Shown: positions 44,692 through 55,363 of the stretch, piece after piece | Layout: each line of letters opens with the position of its first letter | How positions within the stretch are numbered: the stretch's first letter is position 1 | Assembly: GCF_024341905.1 (NCBI RefSeq) | Contig: NZ_BQXY01000004.1 | Coordinates: 215,729-279,728, forward strand | From: Clostridium folliculivorans | GTDB lineage: Bacteria; Bacillota; Clostridia; Clostridiales; Clostridiaceae | Length of the DNA stretch: 64,000 bases | Direction of reading: 5' to 3' | Program-made: the position numbers and the translations under genes | Notes under the pieces: model-generated | Seen by the model: only the letters and a program-made list of their open reading frames with translations | What the model was told of the DNA's origin: nothing | The model's database searches: none

Positions 44692-46479
44692 ATGAAGGGA
44701 ACGGTAGTTTCTACTTGGCTTAAAACCTGTAGAAGACTTTATGGTAATGAAATTGTAGATAAGGCTATGACAAATGTCAAATGGGATAATGGTAGGATCT
44801 TCACACCACTTGAAAATGTAGATGATAAAGTCATAGGTAATGTAATAAAGTACATAGCCGAATCAAAGCAGATGAATTTAAGTAAGCTTTGGTATATACT
44901 GGGTGAAAATAACATAGAAACTTTTTATAATGATTACCCAGCTTTCTTTAGAAAATTAAATTTATATACATTTCTAAAGGCAATGAATGATGTGCATGCA
45001 GTAATAATGAGAAAATTCTCCGGAGCTAAACCTCCTGCTTTTCAATTAGAACCTGTAAGCAAAAATCAAGCTATATTCGTATATAATTCTCCAAGAGGTA
45101 TGTTTGATTACTTTCAGGGATTACTAAATGGTAGTGCTAAAAAGTTTGGAGAAGAAATATCTATAGAAGAGGTAGCAAGGGCAGAAACTTCATTATCTCT
45201 TAAATTAACTTTTCAGTATGAAATATTAAATAAAAAGAAGTATAGACTGAACAAATTGCTATCCTTTGGATTTGTAAGAAATATAGGAGTAAAGGCTGCA
45301 ATACCTACTTTTATAATTACGGCAATAGTAGGTGTTATCATATCTGGGGCAATTAATGGAGTCATAGTGGCTGGAGTCGCAGCTGTTATATCTGCTTTAT
45401 TTACAAATATGATGCTTGCCCCTAAAAAAGCTATAATAGATGAACTTAATTCTATGGCAGAGAGAAGGTATAGTAATCTGCAACTACAATCGAATGATAT
45501 ATTTGAGGACATTTTTAATAGCATAACTAATGTTAAGGATATGTGGTCTCAAGATCTGACATCTTTTAATAGTGTAACTGATGAGATGAATGTATTTTCT
45601 AAAGACATGTTCCAGATTACAGAATCTATGAGATATACAACAGAAGAAATTAGCGGATTTTCTGGACAAGTTGCAGAAATGTCTACTCAACAGGATATAA
45701 ATACAGAAAACTTGTTAACTCAAATTAATAAGAACATAGAGGAAATAAATTCTTTAGTTAGTAGTGAAAACAGGAACAAGACAGAATTAGATAAAGCTGT
45801 TATAAAAATTGGAGACAGTTATGAACATGTAGAGAGAGCAAGTACTAATATAAATGATACACTTCAATCCTTCATGGGAGTAAAAGAAAGTGGAAGAAAA
45901 CTTCAAGAAAAAGCATCAGACATCACAAATATAGTATCAATAGTTTCTGGAATATCAGAACAAACAAATCTTTTAGCTTTAAATGCTTCGATAGAAGCTG
46001 CTAGAGCAGGTGAGCAAGGAAGAGGATTTGCTGTAGTTGCTGAATCTATAAGGAAGCTAGCAGAGCAATCTAAGGGGGCAGTTAGAGAGATTAATCAAAA
46101 TCTAGATGTTTTTGCTTCGGATATAAACGGATTAGTTGATAACATAGATAGTCAATACAAGGTTCTTGAAAAAGAAACTTCGGCCCTAAAAGATGTTAAA
46201 GATATAAGCTTTGAAGCTAAAAATTCAATACAAGATGTTTCAGAGGCTATAAATAGTTCTATCGAAGCTCTTAATAGGGAAGCTGATTCTATACAAGAAA
46301 TGTTTAAGAGCATAGATTCCTTAGCTGCAATAGCAGTAGAAAATGCTGCTGCATCAGAGACTGTTAGTGCAAGCATTGAAGATTATAAAAAAGAAATTGA
46401 TAAGACTATAGATAGTATAAGAAAGATTGAAGGCATAATTGATATATTTAAAAAAGAGTTATCTAAGTATAAGATGTAA
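44692..46479 (+). CDS. Methyl-accepting chemotaxis protein with N-terminal H-NOX gas sensor
   Basis: A 595-residue fusion. Residues 1-185 are a heme-binding H-NOX domain: proximal His102 (NDVHAV), Pro115, and the Tyr131/Ser133/Arg135 heme-propionate motif (YNSPR). Distal residues Trp9, Asn74 and Tyr140, used to hold O2 in the Thermoanaerobacter protein, are all present. Two membrane segments lie near 200-245. The methyl-accepting signalling hairpin contains [28 protein letters not shown]. It should sense O2 or NO and signal through CheA/CheW to flagella. Clostridial SONO/Tar4-type receptors have this architecture. It stands alone; TAGGGGGAGG precedes the ATG. Confidence 0.93.
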   Translation: MKGTVVSTWLKTCRRLYGNEIVDKAMTNVKWDNGRIFTPLENVDDKVIGNVIKYIAESKQMNLSKLWYILGENNIETFYNDYPAFFRKLNLYTFLKAMNDVHAVIMRKFSGAKPPAFQLEPVSKNQAIFVYNSPRGMFDYFQGLLNGSAKKFGEEISIEEVARAETSLSLKLTFQYEILNKKKYRLNKLLSFGFVRNIGVKAAIPTFIITAIVGVIISGAINGVIVAGVAAVISALFTNMMLAPKKAIIDELNSMAERRYSNLQLQSNDIFEDIFNSITNVKDMWSQDLTSFNSVTDEMNVFSKDMFQITESMRYTTEEISGFSGQVAEMSTQQDINTENLLTQINKNIEEINSLVSSENRNKTELDKAVIKIGDSYEHVERASTNINDTLQSFMGVKESGRKLQEKASDITNIVSIVSGISEQTNLLALNASIEAARAGEQGRGFAVVAESIRKLAEQSKGAVREINQNLDVFASDINGLVDNIDSQYKVLEKETSALKDVKDISFEAKNSIQDVSEAINSSIEALNREADSIQEMFKSIDSLAAIAVENAAASETVSASIEDYKKEIDKTIDSIRKIEGIIDIFKKELSKYKM

Positions 46480-46495
46480 TAAATCAAATATAATG

Positions 46496-46533
46496 AACTA
46501 CCAATGATAAACAATATTATTGGTAGTTTTTTT
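46496..46533 (+). terminator. Chemoreceptor terminator
   Basis: AACTACCAATGATA pairs with TATTATTGGTAGTT, followed by TTTTT. Confidence 0.85.
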
Positions 46534-46665
46534 CATTTTGTAAGAAAAATTTAAGAAATATGATAAGTAATTCGTAAGATTTAGGGAGTAATATTAAAGA
46601 AAGGCTATAAGGGGGGATTTGATGGTATAATATTGTAGAAATGTATAAATAGGGGGACAAAAAAC

Positions 46666-47367
46666 TTGGACAAGTATAACGTTTTGGTAGTTGACGATGA
46701 AAAAGAAATAACTGACGCTATAGAGATATATTTAAGTAATGAAGGATTAAATATCCTTAAAGCATATGATGGAATGGAAGCTTTAGATATTTTGATTAAC
46801 AATGATATTCATCTAATAGTAATGGATGTTATGATGCCTAAATTGGATGGCTTAAAGACAACCTTTAATATAAGGAAAGAAAGAAATATACCAATTATAA
46901 TCTTATCAGCAAAGTCTGAAGATGTTGATAAAATAATGGGGCTTAATATGGGAGCGGATGACTATATGACAAAACCTTTTAATCCTTTAGAACTCATAGC
47001 TAGAGTAAGATCACAACTTAGGAGGTATCTAAAACTAGGGAATTATGAAGCTTTAGATAAAGATGAAATAAGTACTGGAGGTTTGTTTCTTAACAGAGTA
47101 AATAAAACAGTGTCAGTAGATGGAGAAGAAATAAAGTTGACTCCACGAGAATATAAGATATTAAATCTTTTAATGTCAAGTCCAGATAGGGTGTTTTCAA
47201 TAGATGAAATATACGAAAATGTATGGAATGAGTTCAGTTATAATGCTGATAACACTGTAGCGGTGCATATTAGGAGAATAAGAGAGAAGATTGAAATCAA
47301 CCCTAAGGATCCTAAATATTTAAAGGTGGTATGGGGAGTTGGGTATAAGATTGAAAAACAAAAGTAA
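46666..47367 (+). CDS. OmpR-family response regulator
   Basis: A 233-residue regulator. The receiver domain has the acidic pair in VVDDEKE, phosphoacceptor Asp in LIVMDVMMPKLDG (about residue 52), and the switch Lys in MTKPFNP. The C-terminal winged helix includes LTPREYKILNLLMSSPDRVF and NTVAVHIRRIREKI. It starts at TTG with AGGGGGAC upstream. It overlaps the sensor kinase gene that follows, forming one two-component system. Targets are unknown. Confidence 0.92.
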   Translation: MDKYNVLVVDDEKEITDAIEIYLSNEGLNILKAYDGMEALDILINNDIHLIVMDVMMPKLDGLKTTFNIRKERNIPIIILSAKSEDVDKIMGLNMGADDYMTKPFNPLELIARVRSQLRRYLKLGNYEALDKDEISTGGLFLNRVNKTVSVDGEEIKLTPREYKILNLLMSSPDRVFSIDEIYENVWNEFSYNADNTVAVHIRRIREKIEINPKDPKYLKVVWGVGYKIEKQK

Positions 47368-49621
47368 GTTAATAAGAGAAATTTTGTTGATACTAGCTAT
47401 GTTTTCATTAGCAACAGTGATTATTGTTTCTGTTGATGTTGTAACTAATAAAGAGGTTTTTGAAAAAGGTGGATTTTATAAAACTAAAGGGTTTATGGAG
47501 ATAGTAAGGACTTTTAATTTTGAGGTTGTTGATTTAGTAAAGAACTATAAAAATGAAGAGTATATTAAAAGTGAGGAGTATGCTAAAAATTTATCTTCAG
47601 ACGACGTTGAAACTAAAAGACAAGAATTAGTGAATAAATTACATGATGAAACAGATAAATTAACTTACGAATATAATAATAGAGTTAATGAAGCAAATGC
47701 AAAAAGCACTTTTGATGAAGCGGATAGATTAAAAGAAGAGCTTAATAAAGGCCTACAAAATTTAAAAGAGGAATATAATTCAAGAATAAATAATACAGAT
47801 AGCTTAAAAAAAGACATTATCAATGAAAGATTAGAAACATTAAAGGACATAAGAAAAAGAGTAGATGGTTTTAAAAATATCAAATATGTATTAATCGACG
47901 GCGATGATGGTACAACTAAATCTAATATACAATATGATTATAATAATATAAAGGCGAGCTTCAAAGACACTACAGGATTTTATTTAAAGGTGTACAGTAA
48001 AAACGGGAATACAGATCCATATGAAAATATATATGATTGTAATGTTAATATAAGAAGAACTAATAGTGGAGCAGGAAATTTTGATGCATTAGTTAATAGG
48101 GTTAGTAATTCAAATTTAACAATATATATATCTGTCTCTGAAAAGCTTTCTGAAGGTGATTCAATCTATTTCGCTTATAGAGATTACTGCAATTTAAAAG
48201 TAAAAGTTATTAATGAGGCTATAGTAATAGGAGTAGCATTTGCAATTTTTATAATTTCATTAGTCATGCTTATATATAATAGAAAGCTTTTAAAGGAAAA
48301 TGTAATAAGTTTAAAAAAGTTGCCACTTGAAGTTAGAGCTATTGGGGTTATAGCTATACTTGTTTTAAATATAGCGATTTTGATGAGCTATTATGCGTAT
48401 TATCCATATAGAAAATCAGAAGTAATATCATTTGTAGAAATAGAAGCTATAGTAGGTATTGCACTTACATTAATTATGTTATTAAAGCTTGTGTTACCTA
48501 TATTTTATAAAGAAGCAAGTCGAGATATGGTGAAGAAGGTATTATTATGGAAAGTATATGAATTATTAAAAAAGGCTGTTATATATGGTGAAGAGGTTAC
48601 TTATATGAGAAGCATCTTCTTTAAAGCTATTGTAGTTATATGTTTGGGCGTAGTTGTTATATTGCCATTAACTGTATTTGTTGGTTTTCTATTTAGCCAT
48701 AATATATTTGTGTATGGGTTTATCGTACTACTTCTAATATTAACACTTGCAGCATTTGTTTCTGCATATGTGTTTAAGAAATTTATAATACTAGAAAAGA
48801 TTATTGTAGGAGTTGAAAAGATAACAAATGGAGATTTAAACTATACTATTGATATAAGTGGAAAAGGTAATCTCTCTAAGCTTGCGGATAATATAAATAA
48901 TATGAAAATAGGACTTAAGAGTTCTATTGAAAGTGAGGTTAAGAGTGAAAGACTAAAGACTGAGCTTATAACTAATGTTTCACATGATTTAAAAACTCCA
49001 CTAACTTCTATAATAAACTACGTGGACCTACTAAAGAGGAACAATGGATCTCCAGAAGATATGAGAAACTATATTGATATTCTTGATAGAAAGTCTCAAA
49101 GACTTAAGATATTGATTGAAGATTTATTTGAGGCATCAAAGGCTGCTAGTGGATCCTTAGAAGTTAATATGGAGAAGGTTGAAGTAACATCGCTTCTAAA
49201 GCAGACTTTAGCTGAATTTGAAGAAAAGATAGAGAAAGCGGAACTTGATTTTAGAGTAACTTATCCGGAGTATAAATTATATATACTGGCTGATGGCAAA
49301 AAGCTTTGGAGAGTTTTTGAAAATCTAATAAACAATATTATTAACTACTCTTTACATGGTACTAGAGTTTATATACTCGTAGATAATTATGGAAGTGAAG
49401 TAAGGATATCTATGAAAAACATTTCAGCATATGAGCTGGATATTGATCCTGCGGAAATATTAGAAAGATTTAAAAGGGGAGATCAGGCAAGACATACAGA
49501 AGGATCTGGGTTAGGACTAGCTATAGCAAAAAGTTTAGTAGAAATACAGAATGGAAGTTTTAATATAGAAATAGACGGAGATCTTTTCAAAGCCAATATA
49601 GAATTTGAAGAATTTAAGTAG
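47351..49621 (+). CDS. Membrane sensor histidine kinase
   Basis: A 756-residue kinase, partner of the regulator before it. One membrane segment near 10-28 is followed by an extracytoplasmic domain of about 260 residues with a charged coiled coil at 70-180 (DEADRLKEELNKGLQNLKEE). Several more membrane segments lie at about 290-480. HAMP, then HisKA with phospho-His in TNVSHDLKTPLTSIINYVDLL, and HATPase with GSGLGLAIAKSLVE. The signal is unknown. TTG 47351 is preferred over 47339, which sits against its own ribosome site; both overlap the regulator gene. Confidence 0.88.
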   Translation: MKNKSKLIREILLILAMFSLATVIIVSVDVVTNKEVFEKGGFYKTKGFMEIVRTFNFEVVDLVKNYKNEEYIKSEEYAKNLSSDDVETKRQELVNKLHDETDKLTYEYNNRVNEANAKSTFDEADRLKEELNKGLQNLKEEYNSRINNTDSLKKDIINERLETLKDIRKRVDGFKNIKYVLIDGDDGTTKSNIQYDYNNIKASFKDTTGFYLKVYSKNGNTDPYENIYDCNVNIRRTNSGAGNFDALVNRVSNSNLTIYISVSEKLSEGDSIYFAYRDYCNLKVKVINEAIVIGVAFAIFIISLVMLIYNRKLLKENVISLKKLPLEVRAIGVIAILVLNIAILMSYYAYYPYRKSEVISFVEIEAIVGIALTLIMLLKLVLPIFYKEASRDMVKKVLLWKVYELLKKAVIYGEEVTYMRSIFFKAIVVICLGVVVILPLTVFVGFLFSHNIFVYGFIVLLLILTLAAFVSAYVFKKFIILEKIIVGVEKITNGDLNYTIDISGKGNLSKLADNINNMKIGLKSSIESEVKSERLKTELITNVSHDLKTPLTSIINYVDLLKRNNGSPEDMRNYIDILDRKSQRLKILIEDLFEASKAASGSLEVNMEKVEVTSLLKQTLAEFEEKIEKAELDFRVTYPEYKLYILADGKKLWRVFENLINNIINYSLHGTRVYILVDNYGSEVRISMKNISAYELDIDPAEILERFKRGDQARHTEGSGLGLAIAKSLVEIQNGSFNIEIDGDLFKANIEFEEFK

Positions 49622-49734
49622 TATGTCAGTTTAGAGAAATACATACCCCATTTCCATGATTTAAAAACATACCAATAATCTATTTAACTATTAAAGGTAG
49701 TTTGTTTGATAAATAATCCACAAAAAGATGTAAG

Positions 49735-49775
49735 ATAAAATAAGAGAGGTCTACTAGGATCTCTCCTATTTTATG
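49735..49775 (+). terminator. Two-component operon terminator
   Basis: ATAAAATAAGAGAG pairs with CTCTCCTATTTTAT. The rest of the gap 49622-50017 is AT-rich with no ORF or repeat recognised. Confidence 0.75.
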
Positions 49776-50017
49776 TGCATTTTTTCTCGAAAATAAGGTT
49801 ATACGAGCAGGTTTCATATTTTGCACTGTATTAATACAATTCATTATTATTTCCATTGTACTTATATATAAGTGTTATATAATTTAACTTGAAAATATCA
49901 AAGGTAAATCGATAGTAAATATAGGCTTTTTATATCAGATTTTGAGCTTATATAAAGAAGTAAAATTCATTTATTTAGAGGTTGTTTATATGAAATACTA
50001 ACAAGGGGGCTGGCTAT

Positions 50018-51196
50018 ATGAATCGATCTAATATATTAAGCGTTAAACTTAAATTTCTTTATGTATTTGAATTTGCAGCAATGGCATGTTTTTATCCTTT
50101 TTTAACATATTATTTTCAAAACAAAGGATTTAGTTATACTCAAATAGGGATTGCTATGGCAGTTTATTCGATAACAGGGGTTATAACACAACCTATTTGG
50201 GGTGTGATTACAGATAAGTATTTGAATAAGAGAACTTCTATTTTGATAACTATGTTTTTTAGCTCTTTAGTTATATATCTTTTTATATTTGTTAATGGCT
50301 TTTATTCTATTTTAATTAGTATGATTATTTTATTAATGTTTCAAAGCTCAGTTAATCCATTGTCTGATGCTTATAGTTATGAAATTATAGAGCATAACAA
50401 AGATATTCAATACGGAAAAGTAAGACTTATGGGGTCCTTTGGATATGCAGTTGCAGCGCTAACTATTGCACAGGCAGTAAAGCATATAAGTATTAACAGT
50501 TCTTTTGTTTTATTCTCCATTACTATGCTTTTAGGGGCCATTATAGTTTGGAGCATTGATTTTAAAAGTAAAACTCATAATAGTAAGATAGATATTAGTG
50601 CTATTAAGAAGCTTATGAAGGATAATAGATTTTCAATTTTTATACTTTCAGTAATAATAGTGAATATATCTTTTGGTATTAACGGCAGTTATATCACAGT
50701 TTTGATACAAAAAACTGGAGGTGATGTCTCTAAGCTAGGGTTATTATGGTTTGTCCTTGCAATAAGTGAATTGCCTACTTTGTTTTTAGGAAATAAGTTG
50801 TTAAACAGGTTCGGAGAGTTAAATTTACTTATGATTGGCCTAGTGTTTTATGTGCTTCGTTATTTTTTAGATTCATTAAGTACGACTTATACTTCTGTTA
50901 TAATGATTCAAGGTATGCAATGCATTACCTATCCATTGTTCCTGATATCATCGTATCAGTACATGAATAAGATTACTCCAGCGAGAATGAAATCCTCTGT
51001 AATGACTTTCTTTGCAGCTGCTTGTGGTATTGGTAATTTTATAGGTAATATAGGAGGAGGAATTCTTTTAGAACATATTAGTATTTTCCTATTGTTTAGG
51101 ATTATATCGTTTATTTGTGTGATATGCTTGATTATTGTCGTAATACTAAAAAGAATAAATGTACCTATGAAAGAAGAAGTTTATATTAATATATAG
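50018..51196 (+). CDS. MFS transporter, MFS_1-like/HcaT group
   Basis: A 392-residue, 12-segment membrane protein. The N-terminal FLYVFEFAAMACFYPFLTYYFQNKGFSYTQIG and the loop WGVITDKYLNKR fit the MFS_1-like group (relatives include HcaT and LacY-like sugar or nucleoside symporters). Substrate unknown. The start follows AAGGGGG. It is monocistronic and ends at a strong terminator. Confidence 0.85.
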   Translation: MNRSNILSVKLKFLYVFEFAAMACFYPFLTYYFQNKGFSYTQIGIAMAVYSITGVITQPIWGVITDKYLNKRTSILITMFFSSLVIYLFIFVNGFYSILISMIILLMFQSSVNPLSDAYSYEIIEHNKDIQYGKVRLMGSFGYAVAALTIAQAVKHISINSSFVLFSITMLLGAIIVWSIDFKSKTHNSKIDISAIKKLMKDNRFSIFILSVIIVNISFGINGSYITVLIQKTGGDVSKLGLLWFVLAISELPTLFLGNKLLNRFGELNLLMIGLVFYVLRYFLDSLSTTYTSVIMIQGMQCITYPLFLISSYQYMNKITPARMKSSVMTFFAAACGIGNFIGNIGGGILLEHISIFLLFRIISFICVICLIIVVILKRINVPMKEEVYINI

Positions 51197-51199
51197 AAA

Positions 51200-51256
51200 A
51201 AGTCTTAACTTAATTGGAATCACATATGAGATGTTTCCGATTAAGTTAAGATTTTA
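51200..51256. terminator. Long-stem terminator after MFS gene
   Basis: TCTTAACTTAATTGGAA pairs with TTCCGATTAAGTTAAGA, with an A-run before and T-rich bases after. Confidence 0.85.
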
Positions 51257-51347
51257 ATAAGTTCCTTCATCGAAGTGCATAACTTAATAGTTGAAGTTGG
51301 AACCTTATAATGCGTAACGATATAAATTTAAGTTTTAATAAATAGTG

Positions 51348-52253
51348 TTAAATTCCCTCATTTTTAAAGGAAGGGACAAAACTTTTACTACTAGTTCCAG
51401 AGTCTTGGATGAAGCCATTTTTAATGCCAATAGATAAGGCATAATCAATAAGTGAATCATAATGATTTGGATTAAGCACTTTATTTATTTCGGGGTGATC
51501 AGTTGCTTTATGCATTGGGGTGTATTGATTCATAATACTTATATATACGGAATCTCCGAAAGTTCTATATATGTCGTCAATTATCTTTTTACTATCAAAT
51601 AAAAGTCCTGGCAGCATAAGATGACGTACTATCACACCTTTAGAAATGATTCCTCTTTCATCAAATTTAGGGGTACCAACCTGCTTAAGCATCTCACCAA
51701 TAATTGAATTAATGTTCTCCACATACTCATTTACTGCAGAATATTTTAATGCATATTTTTTATTGAAGTATTTGTAATCGGGTAAATACACATCTATATA
51801 TCCATTTAATGCTTTTATTGTCTCTACTGTGTCATATCCATTTGTATTATAAAGGATCGGTATTGTTAATCCTTTATTCTTTGCTATGCGTATAGCTTCA
51901 ATTATTTGAGGGACATAATGTGTTGGTGTTACTAAGTTGATATTGTTAGCATTGTTTTCTTGCAACTCCAAAAATATTGTACTTAGTCTGTCTATACTTA
52001 TTTCTTTACCATTATGTTCTTGACTTATCTCATGATTTTGGCAGAACACACAGCTAAGATTACAATGAGAAAAAAACACTGTACCTGAGCCTTCTTCGCC
52101 AGATACACAGGGTTCTTCCCAAAGATGTAGTGCTGCTCTAGCAACCTTAATTTTATCAGTTGCTTTACAAAAACCTATACTTCCACTTAATCTATCAACT
52201 TTACATTTTCTATTACAAAGTTCGCAACTTTTTAACATATCTAAATAACTCAA
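51348..52253 (-). CDS. PflX-type radical SAM protein
   Basis: A 301-residue radical SAM enzyme. The cluster motif is CNLSCVFCQNHEIS, and an N-terminal Cys-rich part (CELCNRKCKVDR...GFCKA) may hold another metal site. It belongs to the PflA-like PflX group, for which no substrate is established. The start TTG 52253 has AGAGGTG 7 nt upstream; a longer frame to 52316 has no ribosome site and a non-conserved hydrophobic start. It is alone on the minus strand. Confidence 0.85.
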   Translation of the reverse strand: MSYLDMLKSCELCNRKCKVDRLSGSIGFCKATDKIKVARAALHLWEEPCVSGEEGSGTVFFSHCNLSCVFCQNHEISQEHNGKEISIDRLSTIFLELQENNANNINLVTPTHYVPQIIEAIRIAKNKGLTIPILYNTNGYDTVETIKALNGYIDVYLPDYKYFNKKYALKYSAVNEYVENINSIIGEMLKQVGTPKFDERGIISKGVIVRHLMLPGLLFDSKKIIDDIYRTFGDSVYISIMNQYTPMHKATDHPEINKVLNPNHYDSLIDYALSIGIKNGFIQDSGTSSKSFVPSFKNEGI

Positions 52254-52486
52254 GATAAACACCTCTGATAAATGGTTTAATTTAATAATCAAATAATAAC
52301 TTATAAATTTCAACAATATTCTTAAGCTTAGTAAAGTCTAAAAATAATGTTATTAAAAGATTATGTCTAAATAATATCATAGATAATAATTTTTATCATT
52401 CTTTAATATAGAAGGTTTGTTTGAATTTATTTGAGTATAACGATATATAAGAATTTTTAGATGTAATTCATAATTAAGGGTAAAAG

Positions 52487-52521
52487 GAAACCAGTGGATT
52501 TTTAAAATCTACTGGTTTTAT
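52487..52521. terminator. Hairpin terminator after YkvI-like gene
   Basis: AAACCAGTGGATTTT pairs with AAAATCTACTGGTTTT. It ends the minus-strand gene starting at 53581. Confidence 0.85.
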
Positions 52522-52531
52522 AAGTTGAAGT

Positions 52532-53581
52532 TTATCTCATTTTTCGAACATAAAAGTAAATGCATTGACTTATAAAAATTAGGCTTAATACACCAAACAT
52601 AGGATATAAAGTAGATATTAAGTTGGTGAAGCCTACCTGAGAAACTAATATAGCTAGTCCAATAACAACAAATATAGCAGTATCATATTTAATCTTAAGA
52701 ACTTTATCTATAGTCTTTGAAATTGAAAATACGTCAGATACTTCAGTAGAAAACATCTCTAACCATATTATACTTAGGAGAACTATCTGCAGTGCTCTAC
52801 CAAATCTATTGGTTATATATAATAATGGTATTTCGTACTGATATATATATGGTTGATTCAGCATTAGCATAAGGTTTATAGCCATACATAATAGAGTTAA
52901 GCCTATTGCACCCAAGGAAATTCCTAGTATCATGGTTTTTGTTTTCTTCATTTCTGTACTTAAAGGTACGAGGACGCCTGAGCAGCACAAGATATTATAG
53001 CCAGAGTAAAGGATAGTTGATAACCACCAGTTGTTTTTTTGAGCACCAAGACTTTTAAGGTGAGGTATAGTAACTACATCTTTATAGAACACTAGATATA
53101 GGATTAGTATAGTTGATATAACTAATATTAATGAAGGTACTATAAAGGAGTTTACTTCTATTAATCCAGAGGTTTCTCTAGTCAAAGCTAATAAAGCGGC
53201 TGTAGCCATTATTAAAGTACCTAAAATTTTTGGTATGCCGAAAAATTGGTGCAACAACGCTCCACTACCTGCCAAGATTATAGAAGCAGAAGAAATCAGA
53301 TAAAGTGTAGTTATTACACCAGTTATTTTACCTAGAAAATTAGGGCTTACTACATTTATGACTTCCCCATACGAATTTAAATTAAATTTAATACTGATTT
53401 TAGCAATTATGGAACACATAGCTATGTAGAATAGTCCACAAAAAATAATGCCTATGAAACTTTTATATCCATAAGATGTGAAAAATTGTGTTATCTCTTT
53501 TCCAGAAGCTAATCCAGCTCCTACGATTGTGCCTATAAATACTGCAGCTACCTGAAAAACCTTTAAGGCTTCCTTTCTCAC
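52532..53581 (-). CDS. YkvI-family membrane transporter
   Basis: A 349-residue membrane protein with about ten segments. The start KVFQVAAVFIGTIVGAGLASGKEITQFFTSYG is the hallmark of YkvI-like proteins of the APC superfamily; the GTIVGAGLASG loop is the unwound first helix seen in LeuT-fold transporters. An amino acid or similar solute is likely, but no substrate is known. It starts at GTG with GGAGGG upstream. Confidence 0.87.
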   Translation of the reverse strand: MRKEALKVFQVAAVFIGTIVGAGLASGKEITQFFTSYGYKSFIGIIFCGLFYIAMCSIIAKISIKFNLNSYGEVINVVSPNFLGKITGVITTLYLISSASIILAGSGALLHQFFGIPKILGTLIMATAALLALTRETSGLIEVNSFIVPSLILVISTILILYLVFYKDVVTIPHLKSLGAQKNNWWLSTILYSGYNILCCSGVLVPLSTEMKKTKTMILGISLGAIGLTLLCMAINLMLMLNQPYIYQYEIPLLYITNRFGRALQIVLLSIIWLEMFSTEVSDVFSISKTIDKVLKIKYDTAIFVVIGLAILVSQVGFTNLISTLYPMFGVLSLIFISQCIYFYVRKMR

Positions 53582-53809
53582 GATATCCCTCCATGTATAT
53601 TATTCATAATAAATATATAGAGATTGTCCACTATTTATTCATAAAAGGTAGAAGAATATTTATATAATAGTTTTTACTTAAATGGAAAAGCTATTTTATA
53701 TATAGTCACATATATGTATGAATAAATGAGATACATAGATATTTATGGTGATATTAAGAATATTTAAAAGCTTATTTTAAGATGTTGGAAAGGGTTAGTT
53801 TTAGTTAAG

Positions 53810-53857
53810 GATGAACCACTTCGGTCCGAAATCTATTTTAATACGAATTGGTACATC
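53810..53857. repeat. Short 48-bp palindromic repeat, copy 1C (internally deleted)
   Basis: GATGAACCACTTCGGTCCG...CGAATTGGTACATC keeps both ends of the 96-bp family and the AAATCTATTTTAA arm, but lacks the core hairpin. It lies 26 nt before the lipoprotein start, within its leader. Confidence 0.65.
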
Positions 53858-53883
53858 CATATAAATAATAAGGAGTGGAAGTT

Positions 53884-54981
53884 ATGAAAAAAAGAAGGTT
53901 GTTTGTAGTATGTATATTAGTTATAGCAACCATATTTGTTGGATGCAAAAAAAGTAGTTCTTCTTCAAGTGGATCTAGTTCAGATAGTCTAGTTAATGAA
54001 AAGCAAGCTATAAGAGTTGCAGAAAATTATATGAAGTATCTTTCTAGAAATGATTATGAGAATGCTAGAAAGTTATGTAGCTCAAAGCTTGCCAATAAAA
54101 CACAGGAACTTCAAGATACAGATTTATCTGTAGTAGATTTTTCGGTAAGTGAGATAAATCAATCGGGTAAAAGCGCAATTATAAAAGCTAAAGTAAATAG
54201 ATTAAAGCAAGGAGTTCCTAGAGCAGATATAGATACATTTTCAATTAAGGTATCTAAGCAGCAAGGTGATGTATATGAAATAGATGAAGTCAAAGCTGAA
54301 ACTCTTGTAGAAGCCTTTGTTGAAGGAGAAAGTATTAAGTTAAAGGCTAAGGATGAGCCAAAAGCTAAACTAGTCATTTCTATGAAAGATTTACCTAAAG
54401 ATATGTACCCAAAAACAAACGAAGCTAACATATTAAAAAAGGAAATACCAGCTAAAGAATTTACTGCTATTAACTTCACTATATCAGGTCAACGTATGGG
54501 TATATCTACAAAGGATGGAAATAGATCTTTTGTTGGGGTATTAGAAGTAGAAGATGCGGTACCAACAGCATCATCACAAAGCGGCGGTAGTAGTGGCGGT
54601 GGTGAAGGGCAAGATCAAAAACAACAGGAAGACTCTGATAAAAAGCCGTTAGCTAAGAAAGTTAAAGCTGTTGATATTTATGATAATGGAATAGTCCAAA
54701 AGATTATGTTTTCTCAAGATGAGAATTATATGGCAGTTCAATATTTAGAAAATAACGTGGCCAATAGACTGAAAGCTTATAGTGTGGCTAGCGGAAGTAT
54801 GCTTGAAGCTGAGTTTGATAAGATATTTCCAACAGATAAATATGAGCTTGTATTTTCTAAGTTTACTAAAACTGAAATGTTTTTTGAAGTAAAAGGTGTA
54901 AGTGGAAGAACTGATGTAAGGCAGGATGTATTAGGTATGTATAAACTTGATTTTAAGGAATTAAAGATAGATAAGGTCTAG
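53884..54981 (+). CDS. Lipoprotein of unknown function
   Basis: A 365-residue secreted lipoprotein. The signal peptide RRLFVVCILVIATIFVGC ends at a lipobox Cys, followed by a Ser-rich spacer (KKSSSSSSGSSSDS). Residues 40-130 look like a tandem-helix/strand domain common in clostridial lipoproteins (AIRVAENYMKYLSRNDYENA). A Gly/Ser/Gln-rich hinge lies near 225-250. The C-terminal domain is beta-rich. No enzyme motif seen. ATG 53884 has AGGAG 8 nt upstream; the GTG at 53875 overlaps it. Confidence 0.75.
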   Translation: MKKRRLFVVCILVIATIFVGCKKSSSSSSGSSSDSLVNEKQAIRVAENYMKYLSRNDYENARKLCSSKLANKTQELQDTDLSVVDFSVSEINQSGKSAIIKAKVNRLKQGVPRADIDTFSIKVSKQQGDVYEIDEVKAETLVEAFVEGESIKLKAKDEPKAKLVISMKDLPKDMYPKTNEANILKKEIPAKEFTAINFTISGQRMGISTKDGNRSFVGVLEVEDAVPTASSQSGGSSGGGEGQDQKQQEDSDKKPLAKKVKAVDIYDNGIVQKIMFSQDENYMAVQYLENNVANRLKAYSVASGSMLEAEFDKIFPTDKYELVFSKFTKTEMFFEVKGVSGRTDVRQDVLGMYKLDFKELKIDKV

Positions 54982-55087
54982 AAACTTTTGTATAACATTA
55001 CTTTTGCTCATTAACATAGGTAAAATTATGAAAGCTTAAGTTATGCATGTTGAAAACTATATATTACTTTTAGCATGCATAACTATA

Positions 55088-55183
55088 GATGTACCACTTC
55101 GAACCGAAATCTATTTTTAAAACTCTCACGGCTTCTGGCGAGAGAATTTAAAAATAATAAGTTTTATTACGAAGTGGTACATC
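55088..55183. repeat. 96-bp palindromic repeat, copy 1B
   Basis: Perfect ends GATGTACCACTTCG (55088-55101) and CGAAGTGGTACATC (55170-55183), core loop CGGCTTCTGG. It has the same length as the 13240 copy and is more than 90% identical by eye. The rest of the 382-nt gap is AT-rich and holds no ORF. Confidence 0.85.
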
Positions 55184-55363
55184 CATAAATAACTAAGGTT
55201 AGGTCTATTCTGAATTGTTCTAATAGTTTTTGATTTATAATTGCCTTAAAAGATAGAGCATGTAGTTTTTTGTAGGTATAAATAAACAATTGATGTTGAA
55301 GCCTTGTAAGGGGTAGAATATAAGAAGATATAAATTATTTGTTTTTTATGAAAGGTTGATTAT

